A DNA stretch of 64,000 nucleotides from Candidatus Stramentimicrobium fermentans. Lineage in GTDB: Bacteria > Atribacterota > Phoenicimicrobiia > Phoenicimicrobiales > Stramentimicrobiaceae. Shown piece by piece: positions 53,552 through 62,360 of the stretch. The notes below the pieces were generated by a model, which saw only the letters and a list, made by a program, of their open reading frames with translations, was not told the DNA's origin and made no database searches. Where the stretch lies: contig JAAYOB010000009.1 in assembly GCA_012520575.1 (NCBI GenBank), positions 20,831 to 84,830 of the forward strand, written 5' to 3'. A program made the position numbers and the translations under genes. Positions within the stretch are counted from its first letter, which is position 1; each line of letters starts with the position of its first letter.

Positions 53552-54724
53552 TTGTTAAACAGCAAGGATATTCATCGTATAGCTCTTGAGAGTAAAGATA
53601 TTTATCTAATAGGTACTGCCCATATTTCTAAGACCAGTGCTGAAACGGTAAAAAACTTTATTGTAGAAGAAAAACCTGATTCTGTTTGCGTAGAATTATG
53701 CCAGTCACGCTATCAATCTCTAACAGACCCCGATAAGTGGAAAAATACGGATATAATTACCCTTATCAAACAGAAAAAAACACTCTTATTACTGGTTAAT
53801 CTGATACTCTCTGCTTTTCAGAAGAGATTAGCAAGTAAATTAGGGCTCAATCCGGGGCAAGAGATGATTGAAGCAATCAATGCAGCTAAAGAGAATAATA
53901 TTAATCTGGTTTTAGCAGACCGGGATATACAGATAACCTTTACCAGAATTTGGAAAAAACTGGGTTTTTTCGGCAAGTTGAAACTCTTTTTTATGCTGAT
54001 ACTGAGTATATTCTCCAATGAAGAGATTACTGAGGAAGAGATTGAAAAACTGAAATCTGAAGATGTACTCACCGCTGCCCTGAATGAACTGGCAGTTTCT
54101 TTCCCACGGCTAAAGAGCACCTTAATTGATGAAAGAGATCAATATCTGGCAGAAAAAATAAAAAATGCCCCCGGTAATAGAATTGTTGCTGTGGTCGGCG
54201 CGGGACATATTCCCGGTATAAAAGAAGAAATTCATAAAGAGCACGATTTAACTGCCTTAACCTTTATTCCCAAAAGCTCTCCCTGGCTAAAATGGATTTT
54301 TTGGGGAATCCCTATTGCTATTATCATTCTAATTATTTCTACCTTTCGAGTCTCCACTCCGAGTGGAGTAGAACAACTGCTGCAATGGACCATCTGGCAC
54401 GGCACTTTAGCTGCATTGGGTGCCATTATTGCCACTGCACACCCTCTGGCTATCCTGACCGCTTTTTTAGCGGCGCCCTTCACCTCTTTAAATCCATTAC
54501 TTGCGGCAGGCTGGTTTGCCGGTATAGTGGAGGCACTGGTAAAAAAACCCAAGGTAGAGGATTTTGAAAACCTGGGGAGCATTGTTACCTTTGGAGATTT
54601 CTTTCGCAATAGAATCACTAAGATATTGCTGGTGGTGGCTTTAGCTAATTTAGGCAGCTCACTGGGGACCTTTATTGGCGGAGCAAAAGTAGTACAGATA
54701 TTTGTAGATACCTTGTTTCATTAA
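53552..54724 (+). CDS. TraB-family protein
   Basis: A 390-residue membrane protein of the TraB/PrgY/GumN family. The N-terminal domain starts DIYLIGTAHISKTSAE, followed by CVELCQSRYQSL, and RDQYLAEKI and VVGAGHIPGI farther on, all family landmarks of a putative metallohydrolase. The C-terminal 130 residues hold about four membrane helices (WIFWGIPIAIIILI; GTLAALGAIIATAHPLAILTA). Relatives degrade pheromone peptides in Enterococcus; here the substrate is unknown. It begins with TTG after AAGGAGC. Confidence 0.9.
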   Translation: MLNSKDIHRIALESKDIYLIGTAHISKTSAETVKNFIVEEKPDSVCVELCQSRYQSLTDPDKWKNTDIITLIKQKKTLLLLVNLILSAFQKRLASKLGLNPGQEMIEAINAAKENNINLVLADRDIQITFTRIWKKLGFFGKLKLFFMLILSIFSNEEITEEEIEKLKSEDVLTAALNELAVSFPRLKSTLIDERDQYLAEKIKNAPGNRIVAVVGAGHIPGIKEEIHKEHDLTALTFIPKSSPWLKWIFWGIPIAIIILIISTFRVSTPSGVEQLLQWTIWHGTLAALGAIIATAHPLAILTAFLAAPFTSLNPLLAAGWFAGIVEALVKKPKVEDFENLGSIVTFGDFFRNRITKILLVVALANLGSSLGTFIGGAKVVQIFVDTLFH

Positions 54725-55033
54725 TTAAAAATTATTTTTTATAAATCTGCTATCCTACTCCCTCATTTACCCTAAAGAAACTATACTTCATAGCTGCAAT
54801 GCGAGCTCAGCAGAAAGCAGAAGTTACTCCTCCCCTCTGCCTTACTGTTTTATTGTTTTATTTAATAGAATGAATTATTCTTGGCGGTTTAGAATATTTT
54901 CAAATAAGCATTAAAAATTTTCTTATGGCGTTAAACTTATTTTTAGCAGTTAGATGTATTTACAACTTTTAAAATATGTTTATTGGAAGCTATACTAAAA
55001 TACAGCTACTTATAATAAAATTCAATTTAAATG
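54725..55033. other. Intergenic region, no gene recognised
   Basis: An AT-rich stretch after the TraB gene. It shows neither a protein-like reading frame nor a convincing hairpin until the Hsp20 terminator at 55034. Confidence 0.4.
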
Positions 55034-55071
55034 AAAAGGGGCAGCAAGCGGATAACGCCTGTTGCCCCTTT
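55034..55071 (-). terminator. Terminator of the Hsp20 gene
   Basis: Arms AAAGGGGCA and TGCCCCTTTT pair around a loop of about 19 bases that can itself pair partly (AGGCG..CGCTT). It lies about 25 bases past the Hsp20 stop on the minus strand. Confidence 0.75.
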
Positions 55072-55095
55072 CCACTATTTTTAGTATAACACTAA

Positions 55096-55542
55096 TTATT
55101 GTGCTTCAATGGTTATTTCTTTTGGTTTTTCTTCTTCACGTTTGGGTATAGTAATCTCTAACACGCCGTTTTTAAACTTTGCTTTTATGTTCTCCTGGCT
55201 TGCCGCTACCGGCAGTACAATGGTTCTGGAATATTTGCCAAAAAATCTCTCGCAACAGTAATAATCTTCCTTTTTTACATCTTTATCCTGTTCAATTTCA
55301 CCCTGTATCGTTAAGTTGTTATCACTCAAAGAGATCTTGATATCTTTTTTGTCTACACCGGGAAGCTCGATCTTAACCAATAGTTTGTCTTTCTGGTCAA
55401 TCAAATCGGTTGCCGGATTCCAGATTCCCCCTTCTTCCCATCTTCTCCTCCTAGGTCTTTCCTGTTCTCCCATCACGTCAAAGAAATCATCAAAAAAGCT
55501 ACGCATAATCTGTCCTCTTGGGACCCAACGAATTATAGCCAT
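55096..55542 (-). CDS. Hsp20/alpha-crystallin small heat shock protein
   Basis: A 148-residue ATP-independent chaperone. The alpha-crystallin domain runs from PATDLIDQKDKLLVKIELPG (about 44) through DIKISLSDNNLTIQGE and ERFFGKYSRTIVLP to KAKFKNGVLEITIPK, with the A.xxxGVLxI motif near the end. I start at the second ATG (55542) because AGGAGG is only two bases from the first. It has a very strong promoter (55632-55659), a palindrome near the transcription start, and its own terminator, so it is expressed alone and probably heat- or stress-controlled. Confidence 0.95.
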   Translation of the reverse strand: MAIIRWVPRGQIMRSFFDDFFDVMGEQERPRRRRWEEGGIWNPATDLIDQKDKLLVKIELPGVDKKDIKISLSDNNLTIQGEIEQDKDVKKEDYYCCERFFGKYSRTIVLPVAASQENIKAKFKNGVLEITIPKREEEKPKEITIEAQ

Positions 55543-55610
55543 ATTCATATCCTCCTATATTTTTATGTTACTTATATTACTTCAATATTTATCAATGTTA
55601 ATAACAATTA

Positions 55611-55623
55611 ATGCTATTAGCAT
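55611..55623. promoter_or_regulatory. Palindrome at the Hsp20 transcription start, possible operator
   Basis: ATGCTATTAGCAT is a perfect 6-base inverted repeat around a central base, just downstream of the Hsp20 promoter. It is not the CIRCE element (TTAGCACTC arms), so HrcA control is unlikely; another repressor could bind. Confidence 0.45.
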
Positions 55624-55631
55624 CTAATATT

Positions 55632-55659
55632 ATTATACTCATAATATTGATGTTGTCAA
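55632..55659 (-). promoter_or_regulatory. Promoter of the Hsp20 gene
   Basis: Perfect TTGACA (55659-55654) and perfect TATAAT (55637-55632) with a 16-base spacer. The sequence is of the housekeeping sigma type rather than a heat-shock sigma type. Confidence 0.8.
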
Positions 55660-55829
55660 ATATTTTTTATCTAAAATTAGTACTTAAACGCCTACTCTAT
55701 ATCTTCTTTGTGACTTAGAAATCAAACTATTAGGACTGAGAATATAATTCTCTTTGGGGACATCTGAATCTAAACTATTTCTAATTTTAAAAAAAAGATT
55801 CTAATTATAAATATATTTGTACAGTGCCA

Positions 55830-56420
55830 AACAAAAATAAATCTGTCCTCCGTAGCGTTCCCGAAAATGGTTCAAAGATGCTGATAATTGCACCCTACAA
55901 TGATAATGAATCTTTAGGAGCGCATTATTCATCGAACGCTCTGTTAAAAACGGCACTCTGGTCAAAATCATCATAATCACCAATGGTGATGGATTCAAAG
56001 CGGTAAAGATTTATAACAAAAAACAATTTGCCAAACCGTTGGATTATATCGATTTGGGGTATAAGTGTCAGAAAGAGACCATAGCTGCTATGACCTCATT
56101 GGGTGTAGATATTAATGATATATACTTTTTAGGTTACCCTGATGGGGCATTTCCATGTCTGGAGAGATTATTTCAACACACCTTATACCAATAAATTTAC
56201 TGATTTCAATATTTCACCATATGACAACAGTTTTACTCCCGATGTTCCTTATACCGGTAAAAACCTCTCTGCAGACATAATGAAAATAGTGGAAGAGTTT
56301 CAGCCTGATTATTTAGTATACCCTCATCCTAATGATAGACATCTCGACCATTGGGCTACTAATGCTTTTGTCAAATATACTTTAAACAAAATTGGCTTTT
56401 GCCCATCTCCGGTCATATGA
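55830..56420 (+). pseudogene. Broken PIG-L (LmbE-like) deacetylase gene
   Basis: Three frame segments together give a PIG-L family protein. The first reads PENGSKMLIIAPYNDNESLG, where the family has a zinc-binding PHPDDE motif. The second (from about 55922) reads LVKIIIITNGDGF and later GVDINDIYFLGYPDG before a stop; the third (from 56142) reads IVEEFQPDYLVYPHPNDRHL, matching the family's second metal motif HPxDxHxDH, then stops early. Two frameshifts, a lost start and changed zinc ligands (His to Tyr, Asp to Asn) mark an old pseudogene. The family removes acetyl groups from N-acetylglucosamine-type sugars. Confidence 0.8.
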
Positions 56421-56778
56421 TAGTATTTACCATAAATAACTCTGCCAGGTATTTCTCCACATCGCTCGCAAAGGCAATTGTGTGTATCTAACATCCGTTT
56501 TTATCATCCCATTTTCTAAAATTAAATATTCCTTTCTCCTCACCCCTTTTTAATTCTATCCTTTTTGACCTAACCTGCCAATACAGCAGACACCTTATTT
56601 AATTTTTCTACAGGAAAGTTAACCGATATGATAAATGGCACTTAGATTAATAAAGAAACTGCAATAGGAATCCATATTCTTTTTCTTATAATAATTGTCC
56701 CAAAAATAACAGTTTGCTATCAAAAATAAGGCGGGTTTTATTGTCTTATCAAAAATATAGAAGGTTTATTTTTTATTC
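56421..56778. other. Intergenic region, no gene recognised
   Basis: This AT-rich gap follows the broken deacetylase and ends at the plsC-like gene. It probably includes degraded 3' sequence of the deacetylase, but nothing I can align by eye. Confidence 0.35.
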
Positions 56779-57471
56779 TTATTCAGGAATTTCTGCGGGG
56801 ACCTGATATTGCTGAACGTATTGCGCTGAAATAACATCCAGGTTTTTATAGACACCACGATAATTTTCAGGCAGCATAGTAGCTAAACGAGCCATGATTT
56901 GTTCGGTCATCTCTCGCTGGATTTCTCTGTTCACTTTTGATTCGTTAACCAATAGAAAAGGTTGACTAACTGCTATAGTAATTTTGGTTCTCCTGAAGCG
57001 CTTAATATTATCCCAGAATTTTTCTGTCCCATAATGAGCAATTAGTACTAAAGGTACCTGACTCTGCAGTGCAATATAAGCGACCCCGGGATGACCTTCT
57101 CTTAATATGCCTGTTCCGCTTCGAGTTCCCTCCGGTGCAATACAAAGAATTCTATTATCTCGAAAAGATTTTCTGATCTCTTTAAAAGTTGACTTACTCG
57201 GATTTTCTCTATCAATAGAAATAGCTTCCCAGGCATTGCCGAGTATCCTTACAAACCAATTATCCCAATTCTCCTTTTTGGTAATTCCACGCACCCTGCG
57301 AGGATGGAGTAAGGTGTATATAAGGGGAGCATCCAGAAAATTAATATGGTTTATCACCAGAAGCAAAGGTCCCTTTTGGGGAACCGAGGAAAGACTGTCT
57401 CCTTCAAATTTACAAATCAATTTTATTATACCTTTAATCACCAAGGTCAGCAGTTTTGCCCAAAAGTTCAC
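56779..57471 (-). CDS. plsC: 1-acyl-sn-glycerol-3-phosphate acyltransferase (PlsC-like)
   Basis: A 230-residue membrane-bound acyltransferase. Motif I is NHINFLDAPLIY (His and Asp for catalysis, about residue 46), motif II lies near SIDRENPS, and motif III is CIAPEGTRSGTG with the glutamate and glycine for phosphate binding. Two short hydrophobic segments anchor it. It makes phosphatidic acid in phospholipid synthesis. I choose GTG 57471, six bases after TAGGAG; ATG 57477 directly abuts that site. A remnant of a lipid kinase gene ends just upstream and overlaps its start. Confidence 0.9.
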   Translation of the reverse strand: MNFWAKLLTLVIKGIIKLICKFEGDSLSSVPQKGPLLLVINHINFLDAPLIYTLLHPRRVRGITKKENWDNWFVRILGNAWEAISIDRENPSKSTFKEIRKSFRDNRILCIAPEGTRSGTGILREGHPGVAYIALQSQVPLVLIAHYGTEKFWDNIKRFRRTKITIAVSQPFLLVNESKVNREIQREMTEQIMARLATMLPENYRGVYKNLDVISAQYVQQYQVPAEIPE

Positions 57472-57473
57472 TA

Positions 57474-57612
57474 TCATCTCCTATTAGTGGTGATAACTTG
57501 CAGAGTTGAGGGAATCATCTTAATCTCAGGTTCAGTACCGTTTATGCAAATTGTTTCTCCATCCGCATGGACAGTCACACCTCTAGAGATAGACTTCAAC
57601 AAGACTTTATCC
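57474..57612 (-). pseudogene. C-terminal remnant of a diacylglycerol-kinase-like gene
   Basis: An open frame ending with TGA at 57476-57474 reads LLKSISRGVTVHADGETICI and then NGTEPEIKMIPSTLQVI. The VHADGE strand followed by a P..L.V. end is typical of the YegS/BmrU/DagK lipid kinases. Upstream the frame is broken by stops and the ATP-binding domain is missing. It lies directly in front of plsC, where lipid kinase genes are often found. Confidence 0.45.
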
Positions 57613-58047
57613 GTATATGCCATAAATGTACAGGAATAATTGTTCTACTGTCCTTCCATGTAAAGCGCCATAGCTTTTAACAGAGATAGCCTCAAACCAT
57701 GCTGAATAATGGAAAAATTAGATTATCTGCTATTTATTATGGAAGCACATAGTAGCCCATTTCAAGTTAATCTTAGACTGATTCTTTATGCTTTTATGGA
57801 AATTATGGCATACATTCAGATAACAAAAATACGACATATTATTAAATTATCATTAGCAATTACTTTTAAATAATTATATCTACACTATAACTATTAAAAT
57901 TACCATAATTGCTCTAAATAAAATATGTCGCATTCTCTGAATAAAATTTCTGTAGGCGGTTCTCTCTACTGCCCATATTAAGCTTGATACCGGATAAGCC
58001 TATTTTGTAAATTCTAAAAAATTATTAAGTTAGTATCAAAATTAATC
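57613..58047. other. Intergenic region with a long imperfect palindrome
   Basis: AT-rich gap upstream of the remnant lipid kinase and downstream of pdxS. It contains the inverted repeat 57813-57942; no gene is recognised in the remainder. Confidence 0.4.
57813..57942. repeat. Long imperfect inverted repeat, possible MITE-like element
   Basis: The left end ATTCAGATAACAAAAATACG continues CACATATT-like (57813-57840) and pairs with TAAAATATGTCGCATTCTC followed by TGAAT (57919-57942). Inside, AGCAATTA (57855-57862) pairs with TAATTGCT (57907-57914). The whole 130 bases can fold back on itself. This layout resembles a miniature inverted-repeat element; no target-site duplication is certain and no second copy is in the window. 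Confidence 0.4.
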
Positions 58048-58932
58048 TTACCAGCCTCTGTACTGCATCCTCTCTTCTTCAGGAATCTTATCTATGGAGA
58101 TACCCTTGATAGCCTCACCCAATCCTTCGGAAACTCGGGCAATAAGCTTTGGGTCATTATAGTGTCGAGTGGCTTCCACAATCGCTTTAGCTCTCTGTTC
58201 AGGGTCTTCGGATTTAAAGATACCGGAGCCTACAAAAACACCATCACAACCTAATTGCATCATCAATGCTGCATCAGCAGGAGTGGCAATACCACCTGCA
58301 GCAAAATTAACTACCGGTAACCTGCCTAATGAGGCTACCTCTAAAAGAAGGTCAAAAGGCGCACCATACTCTTTTGCTTTCACTATCAACTCTTCTTTAC
58401 CAAGCCCCTTCAATGCTCTAATCTCCTCATTTACGCAGCGCATATGCCTTACCGCTTCAATGATATTTCCGGTACCCGGTTCACCTTTGGTTCTAATCAT
58501 AGCAGCACCTTCTGCTATTCTTCTTAAAGCCTCTCCTAAATTTCGCGCACCACAGACAAAAGGAACTTTAAAATCAAATTTATTGATATGGTATTTATCA
58601 TCTGCCGGCGTAAGGACTTCGCTCTCATCTATATAGTCAACTTCCAGCGCCTCTAACACCTGAGCCTCTACAAAATGGCCAATTCTTGCTTTCGCCATTA
58701 CCGGAATGGAGACTGCTGCAATTATTTCTTTTATTTTTTTAGGGTCAGCCATTCTGGCCACACCGCCGGCAGCCCTAATATCAGCCGGCACTCTCTCCAG
58801 CGCCATTACTGCTACTGCACCGGATTTCTCTGCAATTATGGCCTGTTCAGCATTTACCACATCCATGATAACTCCGCCTTTAAATGTTTCTGTTAAGTCT
58901 TTTTTGGTAATATCGATAGGTTTTTCAACCAT
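58048..58932 (-). CDS. pdxS: Pyridoxal 5'-phosphate synthase subunit PdxS
   Basis: A 294-residue PdxS that makes PLP from ribose 5-phosphate, glyceraldehyde 3-phosphate and ammonia. It is highly conserved: [20 protein letters not shown] with the first substrate Asp, [40 protein letters not shown] with the catalytic Lys, [10 protein letters not shown], and [16 protein letters not shown] then [11 protein letters not shown] near the end. The glutaminase partner PdxT is not adjacent. CAGGAGG precedes the ATG. PLP would serve the fold type II enzyme at 708-2171 among others. Confidence 0.97.
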   Translation of the reverse strand: MVEKPIDITKKDLTETFKGGVIMDVVNAEQAIIAEKSGAVAVMALERVPADIRAAGGVARMADPKKIKEIIAAVSIPVMAKARIGHFVEAQVLEALEVDYIDESEVLTPADDKYHINKFDFKVPFVCGARNLGEALRRIAEGAAMIRTKGEPGTGNIIEAVRHMRCVNEEIRALKGLGKEELIVKAKEYGAPFDLLLEVASLGRLPVVNFAAGGIATPADAALMMQLGCDGVFVGSGIFKSEDPEQRAKAIVEATRHYNDPKLIARVSEGLGEAIKGISIDKIPEEERMQYRGW

Positions 58933-59099
58933 TCCTAAATCCTCCTGGTCTACTGATTGGTAAGAAATCTCTTTTCCCTTTTTCCTACTGCAATTACATT
59001 ATATTACACCTGTAAAGACTCTTGCAAGGAGAGAGGGTAGAATAAAATAGTAGTGACTGTCTTTAATAAAACAACAGACATTAAGATGCTTACAAATCT

Positions 59100-59714
59100 T
59101 TATTTTTCATTCTTAAAAACTTGTCTTCCCAGCAAGGCTTGAGTCAGAGTTACCTCGTCCGCAAATTCCAAATCACCACCTATAGGTACCCCATAAGCAA
59201 TTCTGGTTGTCTTTATATTAAACGGCCGGATAAGCCTGGCAATATAAGCTGCAGTTACTTCTCCCTCAATATTGGGGTTAGTAGTCAAAATAACTTCTTT
59301 TATCCCTTCTGTTTTTAAGCGGGAAATAAGTTGTTCAATGGTGAGATGTTCCGGCTCAATACCATCCAATGGTGAAATAGCCCCTTGTAAAACATGATAC
59401 AGTCCCTTATAGCCTCCGGTCTTTTCCACCGCCATAAGGTCCCTCACTGTCTCCACCACGCAGAGCACATCTCTTTGTCTGGCATTATCCTGACAGATTT
59501 CACAGACATCCTGGTCGGTAAGATTATAACAGATACGGCATTTTTTAATCTTTTCCTTAGCATTGACAATGGAGCGGGCTAAAATATTTGCCTCTTCTTT
59601 GGAAATATTCAGAATATATAGGGCCAATCTTTGTGCGGTCTTAGGTCCTATACCGGGTAATTTTGCCAGTTCTTCAATTAATATTGCTAATGGCCTGGTA
59701 TATTGATAGCTCAT
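59100..59714 (-). CDS. recR: Recombination protein RecR
   Basis: A 204-residue RecR for recombinational repair with RecF and RecO. A helix-hairpin-helix LAKLPGIGPKTAQRLALYIL lies near the N-terminus, a zinc finger CRICYNLTDQDVCEIC near 54-69, and a Toprim domain from VLCVVETVRDLMAVE to TNPNIEGEVTA. I use the ATG 59714, which follows GAGGATTGATAAA; the ATG at 59729 overlaps the end of ybaB. It is the last gene of the tRNA-Ser, SRP RNA, dnaX, ybaB, recR run. Confidence 0.97.
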   Translation of the reverse strand: MSYQYTRPLAILIEELAKLPGIGPKTAQRLALYILNISKEEANILARSIVNAKEKIKKCRICYNLTDQDVCEICQDNARQRDVLCVVETVRDLMAVEKTGGYKGLYHVLQGAISPLDGIEPEHLTIEQLISRLKTEGIKEVILTTNPNIEGEVTAAYIARLIRPFNIKTTRIAYGVPIGGDLEFADEVTLTQALLGRQVFKNEK

Positions 59715-59725
59715 TTTATCAATCC

Positions 59726-60034
59726 TCAAAACAAACCGGGAATATTTACTCCACCGGTCAATTTTTTCATCTCTCCACTTACCATTTCTTTAGATTGCCT
59801 TATTCCTTCATTAACCGCTGCTAAAACCAGGTCTTCTAACATCTCTTTATCTTCCGGGTCAATTATATCCGGATTAATATGAATTTCCTTAATCTCTTGT
59901 TCTCCATTTATAGTTATTTCTACCATGCCGCCACCTGAGGCAACCTTGACCTCCCGGTCAGCCAATTGTGCTCTTATGGTTTCCATCTTTTTTTGCATCT
60001 CTTTTGCTTGCTTCATTAAAAATCTCATATCCAT
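59726..60034 (-). CDS. Nucleoid-associated protein, YbaB/EbfC family
   Basis: A 102-residue YbaB/EbfC protein that binds DNA as a dimer. It has RFLMKQAKEMQKKMETIRAQ, VKVASGGGMVEITINGEQEI and DLVLAAVNEGIRQSKEMV, all canonical. It sits between dnaX (18 bases) and recR (11 bases), the arrangement found in most bacteria. AGAGGTC precedes the ATG. Confidence 0.96.
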   Translation of the reverse strand: MDMRFLMKQAKEMQKKMETIRAQLADREVKVASGGGMVEITINGEQEIKEIHINPDIIDPEDKEMLEDLVLAAVNEGIRQSKEMVSGEMKKLTGGVNIPGLF

Positions 60035-60052
60035 ATTTAATGACCTCTTTTC

Positions 60053-61756
60053 TTATTCCTCACTAAACTCTCCGCCAAATAAATCATGAGCTTTTTTAAA
60101 AATATTGTTCCTGTGAATAATCTCTTCACTATTTACCTTGTTTCCTTCTTCCGGTTTTAGTGTTTCAGCAGTAGCAGTATGGTTATCTTTGATTCTGTCT
60201 TTATCCTCATACAGATCAAGGTTAAGAGCTTCATCAGACTCATTATCTGATATAACACACTTTAATCTAATTCCATAACTGGCTTCCTCTTTAAAAATCT
60301 CTTCAACCTTTTTCTTATTCTCTTTTTTTTCTAAGCTTTCTTTATGAAAGAGAAACTTTTTAGGAAAACCGATTACCAGCTCTCCATCCTCGATGTGAAC
60401 ATTCTGACCGGCCATTAAAAAAGCGTAAAGAGAGATTTTCTCTTTCCGTATTCTAGCCAATACTTTGGACCATAGCTGCTCGAAATTATCCTTTTCAGGA
60501 GTTTTATCATCTGCTGTTATTTTAACCTTAGCCGGGCTGCTTTCTTGATCTTTTTTGGGTGGTGTCTTCAACTTTCCTCTCTTTTCCGCAACAATATCCT
60601 TTTTATCAATCTTGCTCTCTGAGCGAATATCCCCATCCTCAGTTAAACGCGTTCCCTTTTCCCCACTGTGGGCCAGCCTTACCACCATCAATTCCAATAA
60701 AACCCACGGATAATGATGAAATCTTATCCTTTCTGCAATACCTCTTAATTCTTCTATAATCTTAAGAATTGCAGTGGTGCTCGATTTTTTTGCTAATTCC
60801 TCAACCTCTTCCCATTCTGTCTTTTCAAAATAAGATAGAGAAGAAGAGTTATCTTTACCCAAAATCTTGAGCAAGGACAGGTTATGAGTGTAGATAAGCA
60901 GGTCTTCCACCAATTGACCAAGCTCCACACCTTCCCTAACAAATTTATCGATTAGCTTAAGCCCTGTCCCGGTATCTTTATTAATGATAGCGGCAATTAA
61001 TTGCCTGAATATCTCGTGTGGAATTAACCCCAAGATATCTCTGACTACATCAGATGTGATTTTTTCTTCACTGTAGGCAATTACTTGGTCCAGAGTACTT
61101 TCAGCATCTCTCATCGAACCGGTAGCCGATTCGGCAATTAAATGGAGGGAAGGTGCATCAATTTCTATTTTTTCTTCTTCTGTAATTCTTGTTAGTTTTT
61201 CTACCGTTTCCTCAATGGAAATCCTGCGAAAATTAAAAACCTGACACCGTGACAAGATGGTCTTGGGTACTTTATGCGGTGCTGTAGTAGCAAAGATAAA
61301 AATTACTTGCGCAGGCGGTTCTTCTAAAGTCTTCAACAGGGCATTGAAGGCCTCATTGGTTAGCATATGCACTTCATCGATAATATAAATCTTGTATTTC
61401 CCCTCTGTGGGAACAAAACCAATTTTACTTCTTAGCTCTCTAATCTCATCGATTCCCCTATTAGAAGCCCCATCAATTTCCAAGACATCCATTGATTGTC
61501 CCCCATCTATACGGGTACAGCAAGTACACCTGTTGCAGGGGTTTTCAGTAGGACCATTCTGGCAATTGAGTGCCTTAGCCAAAATACGGGCAGTGGTTGT
61601 TTTACCAACTCCACGAGGTCCGGAGAAAAGATAGGAGTGGGCTATACGTTTTAACTTAATAGCGTTTTTTAGAGTTCGGGTTATATGATTCTGTCCCACA
61701 ACATCTTCAAAAGATTTGGGTCTCCATTTTCGATAGAGGGATTGATACTGAGTCAT
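60053..61756 (-). CDS. dnaX: DNA polymerase III subunits gamma/tau
   Basis: A 567-residue clamp-loader ATPase. Walker A is GPRGVGKTTTAR (about 45), the zinc module is CQNGPTENPCNRCTCC (about 64-79), Walker B is IIDEVHML, sensor 1 is FATTAPHKVPKTILSRCQ, and the SRC motif is present. After about residue 360 a charged tau-like region begins. The A-run near PPKKDQ is in codons AAA AAA GAT, not the A-AAA-AAG arrangement needed for the E. coli-type gamma frameshift, so only one product is expected. It follows the SRP RNA gene directly. Confidence 0.97.
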   Translation of the reverse strand: MTQYQSLYRKWRPKSFEDVVGQNHITRTLKNAIKLKRIAHSYLFSGPRGVGKTTTARILAKALNCQNGPTENPCNRCTCCTRIDGGQSMDVLEIDGASNRGIDEIRELRSKIGFVPTEGKYKIYIIDEVHMLTNEAFNALLKTLEEPPAQVIFIFATTAPHKVPKTILSRCQVFNFRRISIEETVEKLTRITEEEKIEIDAPSLHLIAESATGSMRDAESTLDQVIAYSEEKITSDVVRDILGLIPHEIFRQLIAAIINKDTGTGLKLIDKFVREGVELGQLVEDLLIYTHNLSLLKILGKDNSSSLSYFEKTEWEEVEELAKKSSTTAILKIIEELRGIAERIRFHHYPWVLLELMVVRLAHSGEKGTRLTEDGDIRSESKIDKKDIVAEKRGKLKTPPKKDQESSPAKVKITADDKTPEKDNFEQLWSKVLARIRKEKISLYAFLMAGQNVHIEDGELVIGFPKKFLFHKESLEKKENKKKVEEIFKEEASYGIRLKCVISDNESDEALNLDLYEDKDRIKDNHTATAETLKPEEGNKVNSEEIIHRNNIFKKAHDLFGGEFSEE

Positions 61757-61795
61757 TTACCATTTCCATTGTGATTATAATTAATGGGTACAAAA

Positions 61796-62070
61796 AGATG
61801 GCCGTGCCCTATTCTCGAGCTCCCTTTCCAAGCGATATCAAAACAGTTAACTCCAACCAGGCTTCCCTACGGCACCCAAAGTGTTTTACTTACCGCTGCT
61901 TCCTTCCGAACCTGACGGGGTTTGTAATTCTTTGCTGCATAGGACCCAATCTTCAACGCCACTTATTTCGGTCAGACCTTAAAAAGGAAAGTCCTCAAAT
62001 AGGAATTCAACCCTGCTGTAGCGGATTGCAGGTTCAGGGCACCGCTAGCTCCCCGTCTAGCACGGCCATG
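61796..62070 (-). ncRNA. ffs: Signal recognition particle RNA, long form with Alu domain
   Basis: The minus strand contains the SRP apical motif GTCAGGTTCGGAAGGAAGCA, which binds Ffh. The 5' part has GCCGTGCTAGACGGGGAGCT and TGCCCTGAACCTGCAATCCG, very close to the Bacillus scRNA Alu domain, and the 3' end GGGCACGGC pairs with the 5' GCCGTGC. Length is about 270 bases, so this is the long Firmicutes-type SRP RNA rather than a 4.5S form. A short T run follows. Confidence 0.95.
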
Positions 62071-62128
62071 TTCAAAATTACATAGTTCAAATATGTTGTG
62101 AACTTTATTTTTAATGCTTATTAAAATA

Positions 62129-62220
62129 TGGCGGAGAGGGAGGGATTCGAACCCTCGAGGCAGTTGTGCCGCCCAATCGCTCTCCAGGCGATCCCGTTAT
62201 GACCACTTCGGTACCTCTCC
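62129..62220 (-). tRNA. tRNA-Ser (anticodon GGA)
   Basis: The minus strand folds as a class II tRNA: acceptor GGAGAGG/CCTCTCC, anticodon stem ATCGC/GCGAT with loop CTGGAGA (anticodon GGA, decoding UCC and UCU), a long variable arm (GGGCGGCACAACTGCC), T loop GGTTCGAATCC and discriminator G. The CCA end is encoded (62131-62129). It precedes the SRP RNA as in many Firmicutes. Confidence 0.97.
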
Positions 62221-62360
62221 ATATCATTAAAGCCTAAATTAATGCTAATAAAAGAATCAGAGGAAAGACTATCTTTACCATAAGAGAAAAATGTCTTATT
62301 ACAAGGTTGGCTTTTATTCTAATACATTTTCGAAAAAAAATCTACTTTTTTCTATTTACC

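Noticed and set aside
60500-60700. Programmed frameshift in dnaX giving gamma
   Set aside because: The six-A run is in phase AAA AAA GAT, not the A-AAA-AAG slippery phase, and it is too short for transcriptional slippage.
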